A stretch of 64,000 bases of DNA from an uncultured Collinsella sp. (lineage in GTDB: Bacteria; Actinomycetota; Coriobacteriia; Coriobacteriales; Coriobacteriaceae), in contig UQTW01000012.1 of NCBI GenBank assembly GCA_900544115.1, positions 5,168-69,167 on the forward strand. The letters are read 5' to 3'. The notes under the pieces are model-generated. The model was not told where the DNA came from and did no database searches. It saw nothing but the letters and a program-made list of their open reading frames with translations. Made by a program: the position numbers and the translations under genes. Shown here piece after piece: positions 33,640-41,791 of this stretch (positions within the stretch are counted from its first letter, which is position 1; each line of letters starts with the position of its first letter).

Positions 33640-34524
33640 ATGAGCGAAAAGCAAATGAGGCTCGGCGCCCTCGAGGCCGGCGGGACCAAGATGGTCTGTG
33701 CCGTGGTGTCCGGCGACGGCGAGGTCCTCGACCGTATGGAGACCCCGACGCTTGCGCCCGCCGAGACCGTCCCGCAGATGATCGAGTGGTTCGCCGCCCG
33801 CGATGTGGACGCGTTGGGCATCGGCGCCTTCGGCCCGACCTGCGTCGACCCCGCCGACGAGCGCTACGGCTCCATCCTGCAGACCCCCAAGCTCGCGTGG
33901 CGAGGCTATGGTCTTCGCGCCGCGTTCGCCGACGCCCTCGGGATTCCGGTGGCCTACGACACGGACGTGAACGTTGCCTGCCTCGGCGAAGTGGTCTTCG
34001 GCTGCTGCAAGGGGCTCGAGGACGCCGTCTACGTGACCATCGGCACCGGTGTGGGCGCGGGCGTCATGTGCGCGGGCAGGCTCCTTCACGGCATGCTGCA
34101 CCCCGAGGCCGGCCACATGCTGGTAAGGACCCGTCCCACCGAGGAGGGACGCTGCGTCTGCCCGAGCCACGCGAACTGTCTCGAGGGCCTCGCCTCCGGC
34201 CCCGCCATCGCCGCGCGCTGGGGAAAGCCCGCGGCCGAGCTCGCGGACAACGATGAGCTGTGGGCGCTCGAGGGGGATTATCTGGGGCAGATGTGCGCGA
34301 ACCTCGTGCTCATGTACTCGCCTCGCCGCATCGTCCTCGGCGGCGGCGTGATGCACCAGGAGCAGCTCTACGGCATCGTCCGCAAGAAGACCCTCGAATA
34401 TCTGGGTGGCTACATCCAGACCGCCGAGCTTAAGGACATGGAGAGCTACATCTGCGCCCCGGGCTGCGGCGGCGACCAAGGAATCCTCGGCGCGGCCGAG
34501 CTGGCAAGAAGGGCGCTCGCGTAA
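33640..34524 (+). CDS. ROK-family sugar kinase, fructokinase-like
   Basis: A 294-aa kinase. Seen: ALEAGGTKMVCAVV (ATP phosphate loop), TDVNVACLGE, the catalytic Asp region IGTGVGAGVM, and a zinc-binding stretch HPEAGHMLV...CVCPSHANCLEG. The C-terminal GCGGDQGILGAAEL resembles the NQGILGA signature of ROK fructokinases such as B. subtilis GmuE. It probably phosphorylates the free hexose released by the GH172 enzyme. An AAGGAGG site precedes ATG. Confidence 0.88.
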   Translation: MSEKQMRLGALEAGGTKMVCAVVSGDGEVLDRMETPTLAPAETVPQMIEWFAARDVDALGIGAFGPTCVDPADERYGSILQTPKLAWRGYGLRAAFADALGIPVAYDTDVNVACLGEVVFGCCKGLEDAVYVTIGTGVGAGVMCAGRLLHGMLHPEAGHMLVRTRPTEEGRCVCPSHANCLEGLASGPAIAARWGKPAAELADNDELWALEGDYLGQMCANLVLMYSPRRIVLGGGVMHQEQLYGIVRKKTLEYLGGYIQTAELKDMESYICAPGCGGDQGILGAAELARRALA

Positions 34525-34556
34525 CTTGCGCTCTCTCCGCCATACAACGCGTTAAG

Positions 34557-34606
34557 AAAAGACGAGCGCTTCTTGCCAATTGAGCGGCAAGAAGCGCTCG
34601 TCTTTT
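34557..34606. terminator. Long bidirectional terminator hairpin
   Basis: A perfect 21-bp stem (34557-34577 with 34586-34606) starts AAAAGACGAGCG and ends CGCTCGTCTTTT. It serves the kinase on + and the DegV remnant on -. Confidence 0.85.
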
Positions 34607-34640
34607 GCATTTGTTTTTGGGGCAGGACGCCCCGCCTCCG

Positions 34641-34862
34641 CTAGAGTCCCTGGACCGCCACACCCACGAGGTTTGGACCGGTGTGGACAAGAAACGCGGG
34701 GCTGATGTCGGAGCGGACGACCTCCACCGCGTTGGCCACGCGCTCGCACAGGGCCTGCTCCATGCGGTCGTAGAGGTCGGCGTGGGCCGAGGTGCAGCTC
34801 GCGGCAAAGCGCACCTTGGGGTGCTTCTCGACGATGGCGGCGATGAGCTTGATCTCGGTGCG
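34641..34862 (-). pseudogene. DegV-family fatty-acid-binding protein, C-terminal fragment
   Basis: About 70 residues in frame: EKHPKVRFAASCTSAHADLY, ANAVEVVRSDISPAFLVHTG, then PNLVGVAVQGL. The end matches the DegV C-terminal HTGP-GxxGVA motif. The first three quarters of a DegV protein are missing; the upstream end is joined to an IS200-type remnant. Confidence 0.55.
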
Positions 34863-34927
34863 ATGCGGTGCTTGCACAGCCATTTCGTGTGCGCGAGGCT
34901 GTTGGCTTTCTGGGCCACAGCAATCAC
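34863..34927 (-). pseudogene. IS200/IS605-family TnpA, N-terminal fragment
   Basis: Reads IAVAQKANSLAHTKWLCKHR from a GTG start, matching the NSLAHTKW-CK start of IS200-like Y1 transposases. It breaks off after about 22 residues at the DegV join. The two hairpins just outside are the usual left-end structures of such elements. Confidence 0.6.
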
Positions 34928-35021
34928 CTTCCCCCTAGCATGATGACCTGAACAATCCTCATGCTAGGGGGAAGGTTTTTGTCGCGTAGCGGAAATTGGC
35001 CTCCACCCGCTGAGCGGGTGG
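34927..35021. mobile_element. IS200/IS605 left-end structures
   Basis: A perfect 17-bp stem (34927-34943 with 34959-34975, CCTTCCCCCTAGCATGA) is followed by TTTTT, the insulating terminator common at IS200 left ends. A second hairpin, CCACCCGC-TGA-GCGGGTGG (35003-35021), resembles the subterminal hairpin recognised by Y1 transposases. The element is truncated, and no right end was found. Confidence 0.55.
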
Positions 35022-35138
35022 CTTTCTATGCCGCGCGTGCCGTGCGGCACGGACTAAAGTCCATGAATAAAAACGAGGAAGGCCACGTCCGGCCTCCCTC
35101 GCAAAGAGTCTCTGATTGCTCCCACTCATTGGGGACAG

Positions 35139-35271
35139 ACTTACATGAGTGATTGCACTTATTGGGGACAGACTTAAATGAGCGCTCTTGAAATGCCGGC
35201 GCCTGGGGACGTTCTTTTTCTGTCTGCAGTTTGGGACGTTCCTTTTCTGTCGGCAGTTTGGGACGGTCCTT
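35139..35271. repeat. Short direct repeats beside the IS remnant
   Basis: TTGGGGACAGACTTA-ATGAG occurs at 35139-35159 and 35162-35182. A second pair, TCTGTC-GCAGTTTGGGACG, occurs around 35217-35239 and 35246-35266. There is no gene in 35080-35480. Confidence 0.6.
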
Positions 35272-35361
35272 AGAGCTGCAGCGCGCCATGAGCGACGAGG
35301 CGAAGCGGATCATCCTGTCTTTCGAGTTCTAAGCAGAATTCCCCGTCTCTGAGTAATGATT

Positions 35362-35495
35362 AGTGCGCATTTGTGCGTATTTGTGTGCGTAGGATTGCGT
35401 GGCTATGCGTGTATAAGCGCCGTCTGCGGCTGTATTTTGACCATTTAGCGGTTATATACGCAAAAGTACGCACATACGCGCTAATTTGTGCGAAT
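35362..35495. promoter_or_regulatory. Cluster of TGCGTA-like hexamers before the oxidoreductase
   Basis: TGCG-containing hexamers start near 35364, 35374, 35386, 35396 and 35406, then in opposite orientation (TACGCA-like) near 35457, 35467 and 35475. The 10-12 bp spacing puts them on one DNA face. Likely a cooperative operator, perhaps for the DeoR-type protein encoded downstream. Confidence 0.45.
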
Positions 35496-35542
35496 ATAGA
35501 GACGGCAGAAATGTTAGACGCTCCATGACCCAGGAGGCACAT

Positions 35543-36622
35543 ATGGCAGATTCCAAGCAGGCTCCACTCGACGCCGCGGCAGCCGCCAAAGCAGCATTCG
35601 CTTCGGTTCAGGACATGCCGTTCCCTAACGACATCTTTACGGCACCCGAGCTTCGCTGGGCTGTAATCGGTTGCGGCGTTATCGCCAACCAAATGGCCCA
35701 GTCCCTCGCTCTGGCCGGTCGCAAGCTCGCGGGTGTCGCCAACCGTACGCTGTCCAAGGCTCAGGCTTTTGCCGAGCAGTATGGTGTCGAGAAGGTGTAT
35801 GAGACGGTTGAGGACCTCTACGCCGATCCGGACATCGATGCCGTCTATATCACCACGCCGCACAACACGCATATTACCTATCTGCGTGCCGCGCTGGCCG
35901 CCGGCAAGCACGTGCTCTGCGAGAAGGCCATTACCCTCAACTCTGCCGAGCTCGACGAGGCCCGCGCCATCGCCGATGATCACAACGTGGTCCTTATGGA
36001 TGCCACCACGGTGCTTCACATGCCGCTGTATCAGGAGCTGCGCCGTCGCATGGATGCGGGCGACTTTGGCCGCATGAACCTCGTTCAGCTCAACTTTGGC
36101 AGCTATAAGGAGTACGGCGACCTGACTAACCGCTTCTACAACCGCAGTCTTGCCGGCGGCGCCATGCTCGATATCGGCGTGTATGCGCTCTCCGTCATGC
36201 GCCTGTTTATGGCCAGCCAACCCGTCGAGGTCGTGTCTCTGGGCAATACCTGCGAGACTGGTGTTGACGTCGCGGGTGGCATTGTCTGCCGTAATGCCGA
36301 GCAGCAGCTGGGCGTCGTGAGCCTTACGCTCCACTCCAAGCAGCCAAAGCGCTCGGTTATCAGCTTTGACAATTGCTATGTCGAGGTCAACGAGTATCCG
36401 CGCGCCGATCACGCGACGATCGTGTGGACCGCGGACGGTCATCGCGAGGAGGTCGCCGCGGGCACCGAGGCCTATGCCCTGTGCTACGAGATGGCTGACC
36501 TGGAGAAGGCCGTCGCCGGCGACGATTCCAAGCGTGAGCTTCTGGATTATGCTTCTGATGTGATGGAGCTCATGACCAAGCTCCGCGCCGATTGGGGAGT
36601 CGTGTACCCCGAGGAGGAGTAA
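35543..36622 (+). CDS. Gfo/Idh/MocA-family oxidoreductase
   Basis: A 359-aa NAD(P)-dependent dehydrogenase. Seen: Rossmann WAVIGCGVIANQMAQSL, the PHNTHITYLRAALAAGKHVL and EKAITLN segment, and a C-terminal sugar-type domain with GGAMLDIGVY. Substrate unknown; relatives act on sugars, inositols and trans-dihydrodiols. ATG at 35543 follows CAGGAGG. The next gene, a DeoR regulator, starts 3 nt later, so they form an operon. Confidence 0.9.
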   Translation: MADSKQAPLDAAAAAKAAFASVQDMPFPNDIFTAPELRWAVIGCGVIANQMAQSLALAGRKLAGVANRTLSKAQAFAEQYGVEKVYETVEDLYADPDIDAVYITTPHNTHITYLRAALAAGKHVLCEKAITLNSAELDEARAIADDHNVVLMDATTVLHMPLYQELRRRMDAGDFGRMNLVQLNFGSYKEYGDLTNRFYNRSLAGGAMLDIGVYALSVMRLFMASQPVEVVSLGNTCETGVDVAGGIVCRNAEQQLGVVSLTLHSKQPKRSVISFDNCYVEVNEYPRADHATIVWTADGHREEVAAGTEAYALCYEMADLEKAVAGDDSKRELLDYASDVMELMTKLRADWGVVYPEEE

Positions 36623-36625
36623 GCG

Positions 36626-37372
36626 ATGCTTGCGGAAGATAGGCTCAACGCGATCGTGTCGATGGTGCAGCGGACCGGCTCGGTTACCGTGCCGGAGCTT
36701 GCCGAGGCCCTGGGCGTGACACCGTCCACCATTCGCCGTGACTTGCAAACGCTCGACCGCGCGCACCGTATCGCCAAGGTGCACGGAGGCGCGACGAGTC
36801 TTGAGCGCGCGCACGTGACGCGTGACCTGACGATCAGCGAGCGCAGTGATCTCCATAACGATGACAAGGAGCGCATCTGCGCCCGTGCCGCGGCCCTGGT
36901 GGAGCTCGATAGCTTTGTGTATATCGATTCGGGCTCCACGACCCTCAAGCTCATCGAGCATCTTCCGCATCTCGACGGCGTCACCTATGTGACCGATTCT
37001 GTGCTCCATGCCCAGCATCTCGCCCTGCGCGGTATGCGCGCCGTTGTGCTGGGTGGTGAGCTCAAGCCCGAGACCGAGGCGCTCGTCGGTCCCGATGCCT
37101 TGGCAACCCTGGACCGCTATAACTTCAACTGCGGCTTTTGGGGTTCCAATGGCATCGCCGCCGAGCAAGGTCTCACCACGCCGGATATCGAGGAAGCGCA
37201 GGTCAAGCGTATCTCGATGCGTCATACCGCCAAACGCTTCGTAATCTCGGACGCCAGTAAATTTGGCATGGTGGCGCCCGTCAAGTTCGCGGACTTCCGC
37301 GATGCAACGATTATTACCGCAGGCGAGGTGCCCGCCAAGTACCGGGCAATGGACAACGTCATCACGGTCTAG
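36626..37372 (+). CDS. DeoR/GlpR-family transcriptional regulator
   Basis: A 248-aa repressor-type protein. N-terminal HTH: SVTVPELAEALGVTPSTIRR, then DLQTL. The C-terminal sugar-phosphate sensor has YIDSGSTTL and GPDAL. Coupled to the oxidoreductase gene; it probably senses a phosphorylated sugar and controls its own operon. Confidence 0.92.
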   Translation: MLAEDRLNAIVSMVQRTGSVTVPELAEALGVTPSTIRRDLQTLDRAHRIAKVHGGATSLERAHVTRDLTISERSDLHNDDKERICARAAALVELDSFVYIDSGSTTLKLIEHLPHLDGVTYVTDSVLHAQHLALRGMRAVVLGGELKPETEALVGPDALATLDRYNFNCGFWGSNGIAAEQGLTTPDIEEAQVKRISMRHTAKRFVISDASKFGMVAPVKFADFRDATIITAGEVPAKYRAMDNVITV

Positions 37373-37411
37373 CAGTGGGGCAAGGTCAAAACCATTCAGT
37401 TTTCTCAATAG

Positions 37412-37449
37412 AAAAGCGGCAACGTCCATTACGGGCGTTGCCGCTTTTG
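37412..37449 (+). terminator. Terminator after the DeoR gene
   Basis: AAAAGCGGCAACG pairs with CGTTGCCGCTTTT. Confidence 0.9.
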
Positions 37450-37463
37450 TTGTCTACCGGTTT

Positions 37464-37762
37464 GTCTAAGTCTGTAACAACTGGACCGTTAAAAGTGGGC
37501 TAGATGTTACAGATTGAGATACTTCCGAACCGCGCCGTCCCTTTGTCTCAATCTGTAACATCTGGGACCGATTTTGCCGAGTTACTGTTACAGATCGAGA
37601 TTTTCCCTTAAGGGGGATTCGAATGTCTCGATCTGTAACAGATAGACGTTGAAATAGACACTTACTGTTACAGAACGAGACAGACGGAAGGGCCCGAAAC
37701 AAATCATCTCAATCTGTAACATCTGAGGTCATTTTTACGGAATTGCTGTTACAGATCGAGAC
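37464..37762. repeat. Alternating inverted-repeat array, about 40-bp step (8 copies)
   Basis: Eight copies of a 16-nt unit, TGTTACAGATYGAGAY, in strictly alternating orientation. Starts: 37464(-), 37505(+), 37545(-), 37586(+), 37625(-), 37666(+), 37706(-), 37747(+). Spacing is 39-41 bp and spacers are 23-25 nt. The first copy is the most divergent (GTCTAAGTCTGTAACA). Spacers are mostly unlike each other, though those between CTGTAACA and TGTTACAG share a weak pattern. It lies between two convergent genes and no Cas gene is near. Confidence 0.9.
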
Positions 37763-37830
37763 GTTTTGGGACCGCGGCTGAGCCATTGCGGCAAAACCAC
37801 CACAAAGGTGGCTGTCCCCATTGTGGGGTT

Positions 37831-38490
37831 TTAGGGCTCCCAGGGGCAGGGGGCTTCGATGTGAATGTGCTCGCCGGTTACGGGATGCGTAAAGGACACG
37901 CTGTGGGCGTGGAGCATCAGGCCGCAGGGGCGCGGCGTTCCGTACAGGTCGTCGCCTACCAGGGGATGACGCTCGCTGGCCAGATGCACGCGGATCTGGT
38001 GCTTGCGGCCGGTGAGCAGCTCGACATCGATATACGAGCGCGTGGGCAGGCCTCGGCGGCTCTTGAGGCGCTTGAGCACCTTCACGCGCGTTTGAGACGG
38101 CTTGCCGCTGGCGCCGACGCGCATCTTTCGACTGTCGTGTCGGTCGCGGGCGATGGGCTTGTCGATGAGCTTTTCGTTCCAGTCGATCTTGCCCTCGGCG
38201 AGCGCCAGGTAGTGCTTTTCGAAAGCGTGGTCGATGACCATCTGGTCAAAGGCGGGCTGCGTCTGCTTGTCGAGCGAGAACAGCACCACGCCGGTAGTGT
38301 CGCGGTCCAGGCGGTTGAGCGGCTGCATGTCGGTCGCGGCAAAGCCGTCGCCCATCGCCAGCAGCAGGTCGCTGGCGTAGTCGGTGAGCGTGCGCTCGCC
38401 GGTGCCGTCACCGTGGACGATTATGCCGGCGGGCTTGTCGATGGCCATGAGCCAGGCGTCGCAGTAGAGGACTTGAGGTTCTTCGTTCAC
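37831..38490 (-). CDS. RluA-family pseudouridine synthase
   Basis: A 219-aa RNA pseudouridine synthase. The catalytic Asp is in NRLDRDTTGVVLF; GRKHQIRVHLA and HPLVGDDLYG are also present. No S4 RNA-binding domain, so it is of the short type acting on rRNA or tRNA; the target base is unknown. ATG at 38490, 16 nt after the U32 gene, suggests cotranscription. Confidence 0.92.
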   Translation of the reverse strand: MNEEPQVLYCDAWLMAIDKPAGIIVHGDGTGERTLTDYASDLLLAMGDGFAATDMQPLNRLDRDTTGVVLFSLDKQTQPAFDQMVIDHAFEKHYLALAEGKIDWNEKLIDKPIARDRHDSRKMRVGASGKPSQTRVKVLKRLKSRRGLPTRSYIDVELLTGRKHQIRVHLASERHPLVGDDLYGTPRPCGLMLHAHSVSFTHPVTGEHIHIEAPCPWEP

Positions 38491-38505
38491 GTGTAAGCCT
38501 TTCGG

Positions 38506-41001
38506 TTAGCTGATTCCCACAAACATGCAGCCCGAGGTCGCCCCGCGCAGGCGGGCGGCGGGCTTGCGACCGGCCTGCGCGGCCTCGACGGCGCGACGGA
38601 CGCGTGCGACGGCGCGGCCCAACTCATCCGTCTCGAGCAGCGTGCCGTCCACCATAAGACGACGGACGCCGGCGTCGAGCAGCTGTGGCACCTGCGGCGT
38701 GAGGTCGATGGGGTAGGCGTCGTACAAGCGAGAGCGGCCATGGATGTCGGTGCGCACGGGCATGACCTTGCCGTCGATATTCTTGAGCGACAGCTTGCGG
38801 GCGCGCAGACGGCAGTTGGCGCAATCGTGGATGCAGCCATTGGCCACCTGCAGGATGCAGTGCTCGCTCGTCATAACGCGCGGGCGGCCGAACACGGTGA
38901 TGCCCAGGGCTGCGGGCGCGGAGGTGCCAAGCGAGACGATCTCGTCGAGCGTGATCTCGGGCGAGAGCCAAAACGCGCCGGCTCCGCGCTCGGCAAGTGC
39001 CTCCATGCAAGGGGTGTTGTGCACGGGCAGGCAAGAGCGGATCTCCGCCGTGGCGCCAACCTGGGCGGCCAGGGCAAGCTCAGAGATGTTGCCAATAGCG
39101 ACCGTGGCGCCGGCAACAACCCACGGGTCGACGCGTACGTGGTCAACGGCGCGGCAGACCTCGTCGAGTACGGGTACGATGCCCTGCTCAAGCGCATCGG
39201 CGGGGGAGAGCTCGGCCGCATCGAGCGCGTCGGTGGTCATGTAGATGCGCGTTGCACCCTCGGCGCGAGCGGCCTCGGCGGCCTCGAGCGAGGTGACGGT
39301 GGCGCAGATCTGCGGCTCATCGCGGTAGTGCTCGGGCGCGGGGCGGGAATCACTGGTGACAATCGCCGGCAGCTCGAGCGTGCGGGCACGCTCCTCGTAC
39401 GGCGCCAGAATGGCCTTTTCCAGCGCCTTGCAAGCGGCGGTGCGTACCTTGTGCACAGCGGAGAAGCCCATGCCGCAGCCTTCATCGAGCGCCACATCAA
39501 AGCTCGCGGCCTCAAAGGGAGAGGAGCCCATGCGGCCCACATGCTCAACCAGATCGGATGCCTCGACGGCGCGGGTCTTGGCAGCCTCGACGGTAAAGCC
39601 CGTGGCCGTGGCCGTAAGCGATGGGGCGTCGCAGCAGGTGAGCGTGACGACAAACGGTTCGCCCAAACGCGCCACAACGGTTACATCAACGGCGCGGCGG
39701 CGCAGCACGTCGCGCTTGAGCGCGGCGCCGGCGGCGTCGATGGCGCGCTGGCTGCGGATGATGCGCACGCGGCAGCCCTCGGGCATGCTGCGGGGCACGC
39801 GACATTCGATGATGTCACCGGCGGCGGCATCATCGGTAGCGATAGTGGTTAGGAACTGATCGAACTCGTCGTCGTGGCGAAGTTCCAACAAGTCGCCCTT
39901 GCCCACGGGCTCAAACAGCTCAATGCGGGCGATGGCGGCGCGGCGACGACGATCGTCGGGTTTGAGCCCGCGCACGTCGCGGTTGGCCAGGCGGCTGCCC
40001 AGTACCGTGCCCACAATCTGGCCGCGGTTGTTGGAGCGCTCGTAACTCATCATCTCGTCGCCCGAGGTGCCGTCCTGATAGGCGTGCGTAAAGTCGCGGT
40101 TAAAGCAGCGCTTGAGTTGGCGCTGGCGAGCGGCGTCCTCGTGCTTATCTACGGCGACCCCGGCCAGCATGTCATCGATTTGATGACGATACACATCGAC
40201 GATGGAGTACACGTAATCGGGCGCCTTCATGCGGCCCTCGAGCTTGAGCGATGCGGCGCCGGCGTCATACAGACGGCGAACGAGCTGCGAAGTGTTGGTG
40301 TCGCGCGGGCATAGAGCGCGCTCGCGTCCGGCAGGGGAGAGCGCGCGGCCGTTCTCGTCGATCAGCTCGTAAGGCAGGCGACAGGGCTGAGCGCACATGC
40401 CGCGGTTGGCCGAGCGGCCCGCCATGGCAAAGCTCGATAGCAGGCACAGGCCCGAGTAGCAAAAGCAGATGGCGCCATGGCTAAAGACCTCAAGGTCCAC
40501 ATCGGGCGCGGCATGGTGAATGGCGGCGATCTCGTCGATGGAAAGCTCGCGCGAGAGGGTCACGCGGTCAGCGCCCTGCTCGCGGCACCAGATGGTTCCA
40601 CGGTCATCATGGATGTTCGCCTGGGTCGAGATGTGTGTCTCGATGCCGGGCATGGTGTGCTTGACCTCAAAGAACAGGCCCCAGTCCTGGATGATAAAGG
40701 CGTCGGCGCCCAGCGTGGAGCAGCGGTGGATGAGTTGCAGTGCGTCGCCCAGCTCGGACTGCTTGATGACGATGTTGACCGTGACATAGACGCGCGAGCC
40801 GGCCAGGTGTGCAGCACGGCAGGCCTGCTCAAAGGCCTCGTCGGTAAAGTTCGTTGCCTTGCGGCGGGCGTTGAAGCTGCCCATGCCACAGTAGATGGCG
40901 TCTGCCCCGGCAGCGAGTGCGGCGGCAAAGGGTTCCGGGCCTCCGGCGGGGGCCAAGAGCTCGGGTCTGCGGTTGGTGGTTCGACTGGCGGTTGCGGTCA
41001 T
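38506..41001 (-). CDS. U32 family peptidase / RlhA-like protein
   Basis: An 831-aa protein with an N-terminal U32 domain (about 12-330): PELLAPAGGPEPFAAALAAG, ETHISTQANI, EVFSHGAICFCYSGLCLLSS and NRGMCAQPCRLPYE with Fe-S-type cysteines. The remainder resembles the DUF3656-type second half seen in long U32 proteins. E. coli RlhA/YdcP of this group hydroxylates 23S rRNA C2501, so an RNA-modification role is as likely as proteolysis. The partner gene downstream is also an RNA modifier. Confidence 0.85.
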   Translation of the reverse strand: MTATASRTTNRRPELLAPAGGPEPFAAALAAGADAIYCGMGSFNARRKATNFTDEAFEQACRAAHLAGSRVYVTVNIVIKQSELGDALQLIHRCSTLGADAFIIQDWGLFFEVKHTMPGIETHISTQANIHDDRGTIWCREQGADRVTLSRELSIDEIAAIHHAAPDVDLEVFSHGAICFCYSGLCLLSSFAMAGRSANRGMCAQPCRLPYELIDENGRALSPAGRERALCPRDTNTSQLVRRLYDAGAASLKLEGRMKAPDYVYSIVDVYRHQIDDMLAGVAVDKHEDAARQRQLKRCFNRDFTHAYQDGTSGDEMMSYERSNNRGQIVGTVLGSRLANRDVRGLKPDDRRRRAAIARIELFEPVGKGDLLELRHDDEFDQFLTTIATDDAAAGDIIECRVPRSMPEGCRVRIIRSQRAIDAAGAALKRDVLRRRAVDVTVVARLGEPFVVTLTCCDAPSLTATATGFTVEAAKTRAVEASDLVEHVGRMGSSPFEAASFDVALDEGCGMGFSAVHKVRTAACKALEKAILAPYEERARTLELPAIVTSDSRPAPEHYRDEPQICATVTSLEAAEAARAEGATRIYMTTDALDAAELSPADALEQGIVPVLDEVCRAVDHVRVDPWVVAGATVAIGNISELALAAQVGATAEIRSCLPVHNTPCMEALAERGAGAFWLSPEITLDEIVSLGTSAPAALGITVFGRPRVMTSEHCILQVANGCIHDCANCRLRARKLSLKNIDGKVMPVRTDIHGRSRLYDAYPIDLTPQVPQLLDAGVRRLMVDGTLLETDELGRAVARVRRAVEAAQAGRKPAARLRGATSGCMFVGIS

Positions 41002-41183
41002 ATCCTGCCTTTCAAAATGCTCAGATACTCAAAAGTATAGTGGCGCTGGCGCGACAGGCGATGCCCGTGGTCCAAGCGGGATAAAGTCTTCAGCAGCTTG
41101 GGGTGGCTGCCACAGAACAGAACCGTTCGGCGGTTCGGAGAAACCGTTGGGCGATAAATCTTTCTCGCACAATAATAAAATTC

Positions 41184-41212
41184 TTGCACAGCGCGAAATC
41201 CTTGGTTACTAT
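41184..41212 (+). promoter_or_regulatory. Promoter of ridA
   Basis: TTGCAC and TACTAT with a 17-bp spacer. Confidence 0.6.
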
Positions 41213-41220
41213 CCCAATCA

Positions 41221-41268
41221 AGCGCGGTGTTCAGACCGAACTGTGCCTCCCGGTGTGAACACCGCGCT
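41221..41268 (+). promoter_or_regulatory. 5' leader hairpin of ridA
   Basis: AGCGCGGTGTTC (41221-41232) pairs perfectly with GAACACCGCGCT (41257-41268). Transcription from the promoter above would start at about the first base of this stem, 20-30 nt before the ribosome site. Confidence 0.5.
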
Positions 41269-41301
41269 CACGCTCTCTCAACTGATCGTAAGGAGAAAAA
41301 C

Positions 41302-41679
41302 ATGAGCAAGACCGTCGTGTCTTCCGATAACGCACCCGCAGCCATCGGACCGTATTCCCCCGGCATCCAGACCGGCAACATGGTGTTCCTGTCCGGCCAG
41401 CTGGGCATCGACCCCGCAACCGGCAAGCTGCCCGAGGGCGTCGAGGCCCAGGCCAAGCAGTCCCTCGCCAACGTCGAGGCCCTGCTGACCGCTGCCGGCG
41501 CCACCTTTGCCGATGTCGTCAAGACCACGGTCTACCTGGCCGACATCGCCGACTTCGCCGCCGTGAACGAGATCTACGCCTCTAAGTTCGAGGCCCCGTT
41601 CCCCGCGCGCAGCGCCTTCCAGGTTGCCGCCCTTCCGGCTGGCGGTCTGGTCGAGATCGAGGTCGTCGCCGCTCTCTAA
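41302..41679 (+). CDS. ridA: RidA-family enamine/imine deaminase
   Basis: A 125-aa trimeric enzyme that hydrolyses reactive 2-aminoacrylate and related imines. Seen: GPYSPGIQTGNMVFLSGQLG, the substrate-binding Arg in PFPARSAFQVAALP, and the C-terminal GGLVEIEVVA. ATG follows TAAGGAG. DpaL, encoded 21 kb away, forms an aminoacrylate intermediate that RidA could clear; that link is inference. Confidence 0.94.
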   Translation: MSKTVVSSDNAPAAIGPYSPGIQTGNMVFLSGQLGIDPATGKLPEGVEAQAKQSLANVEALLTAAGATFADVVKTTVYLADIADFAAVNEIYASKFEAPFPARSAFQVAALPAGGLVEIEVVAAL

Positions 41680-41708
41680 GGCGTTGGCCACAACTAAACA
41701 TGACATGC

Positions 41709-41748
41709 AAAAAGACCCTGCAGCGCGTGCGAGCTGCAGGGTCTTTTG
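41709..41748. terminator. Terminator between ridA and the convergent regulator
   Basis: GACCCTGCAGC pairs with GCTGCAGGGTC, followed by TTTTG. Confidence 0.9.
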
Positions 41749-41791
41749 TCAAGTGACGGATCGCTTATGGAGCCGCGCTCCATTTTGCTTG

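Noticed and set aside
35026..35313. - strand 95-residue frame with KERPKLQTEKERP repeats
   Set aside because: The apparent protein repeat is created by the short DNA direct repeats; no start signal.
37464..37762. CRISPR array
   Set aside because: Repeats alternate in orientation, are only 16 nt long, and no Cas genes are near. The same reasons apply to 52297-52557 and 53896-54127.
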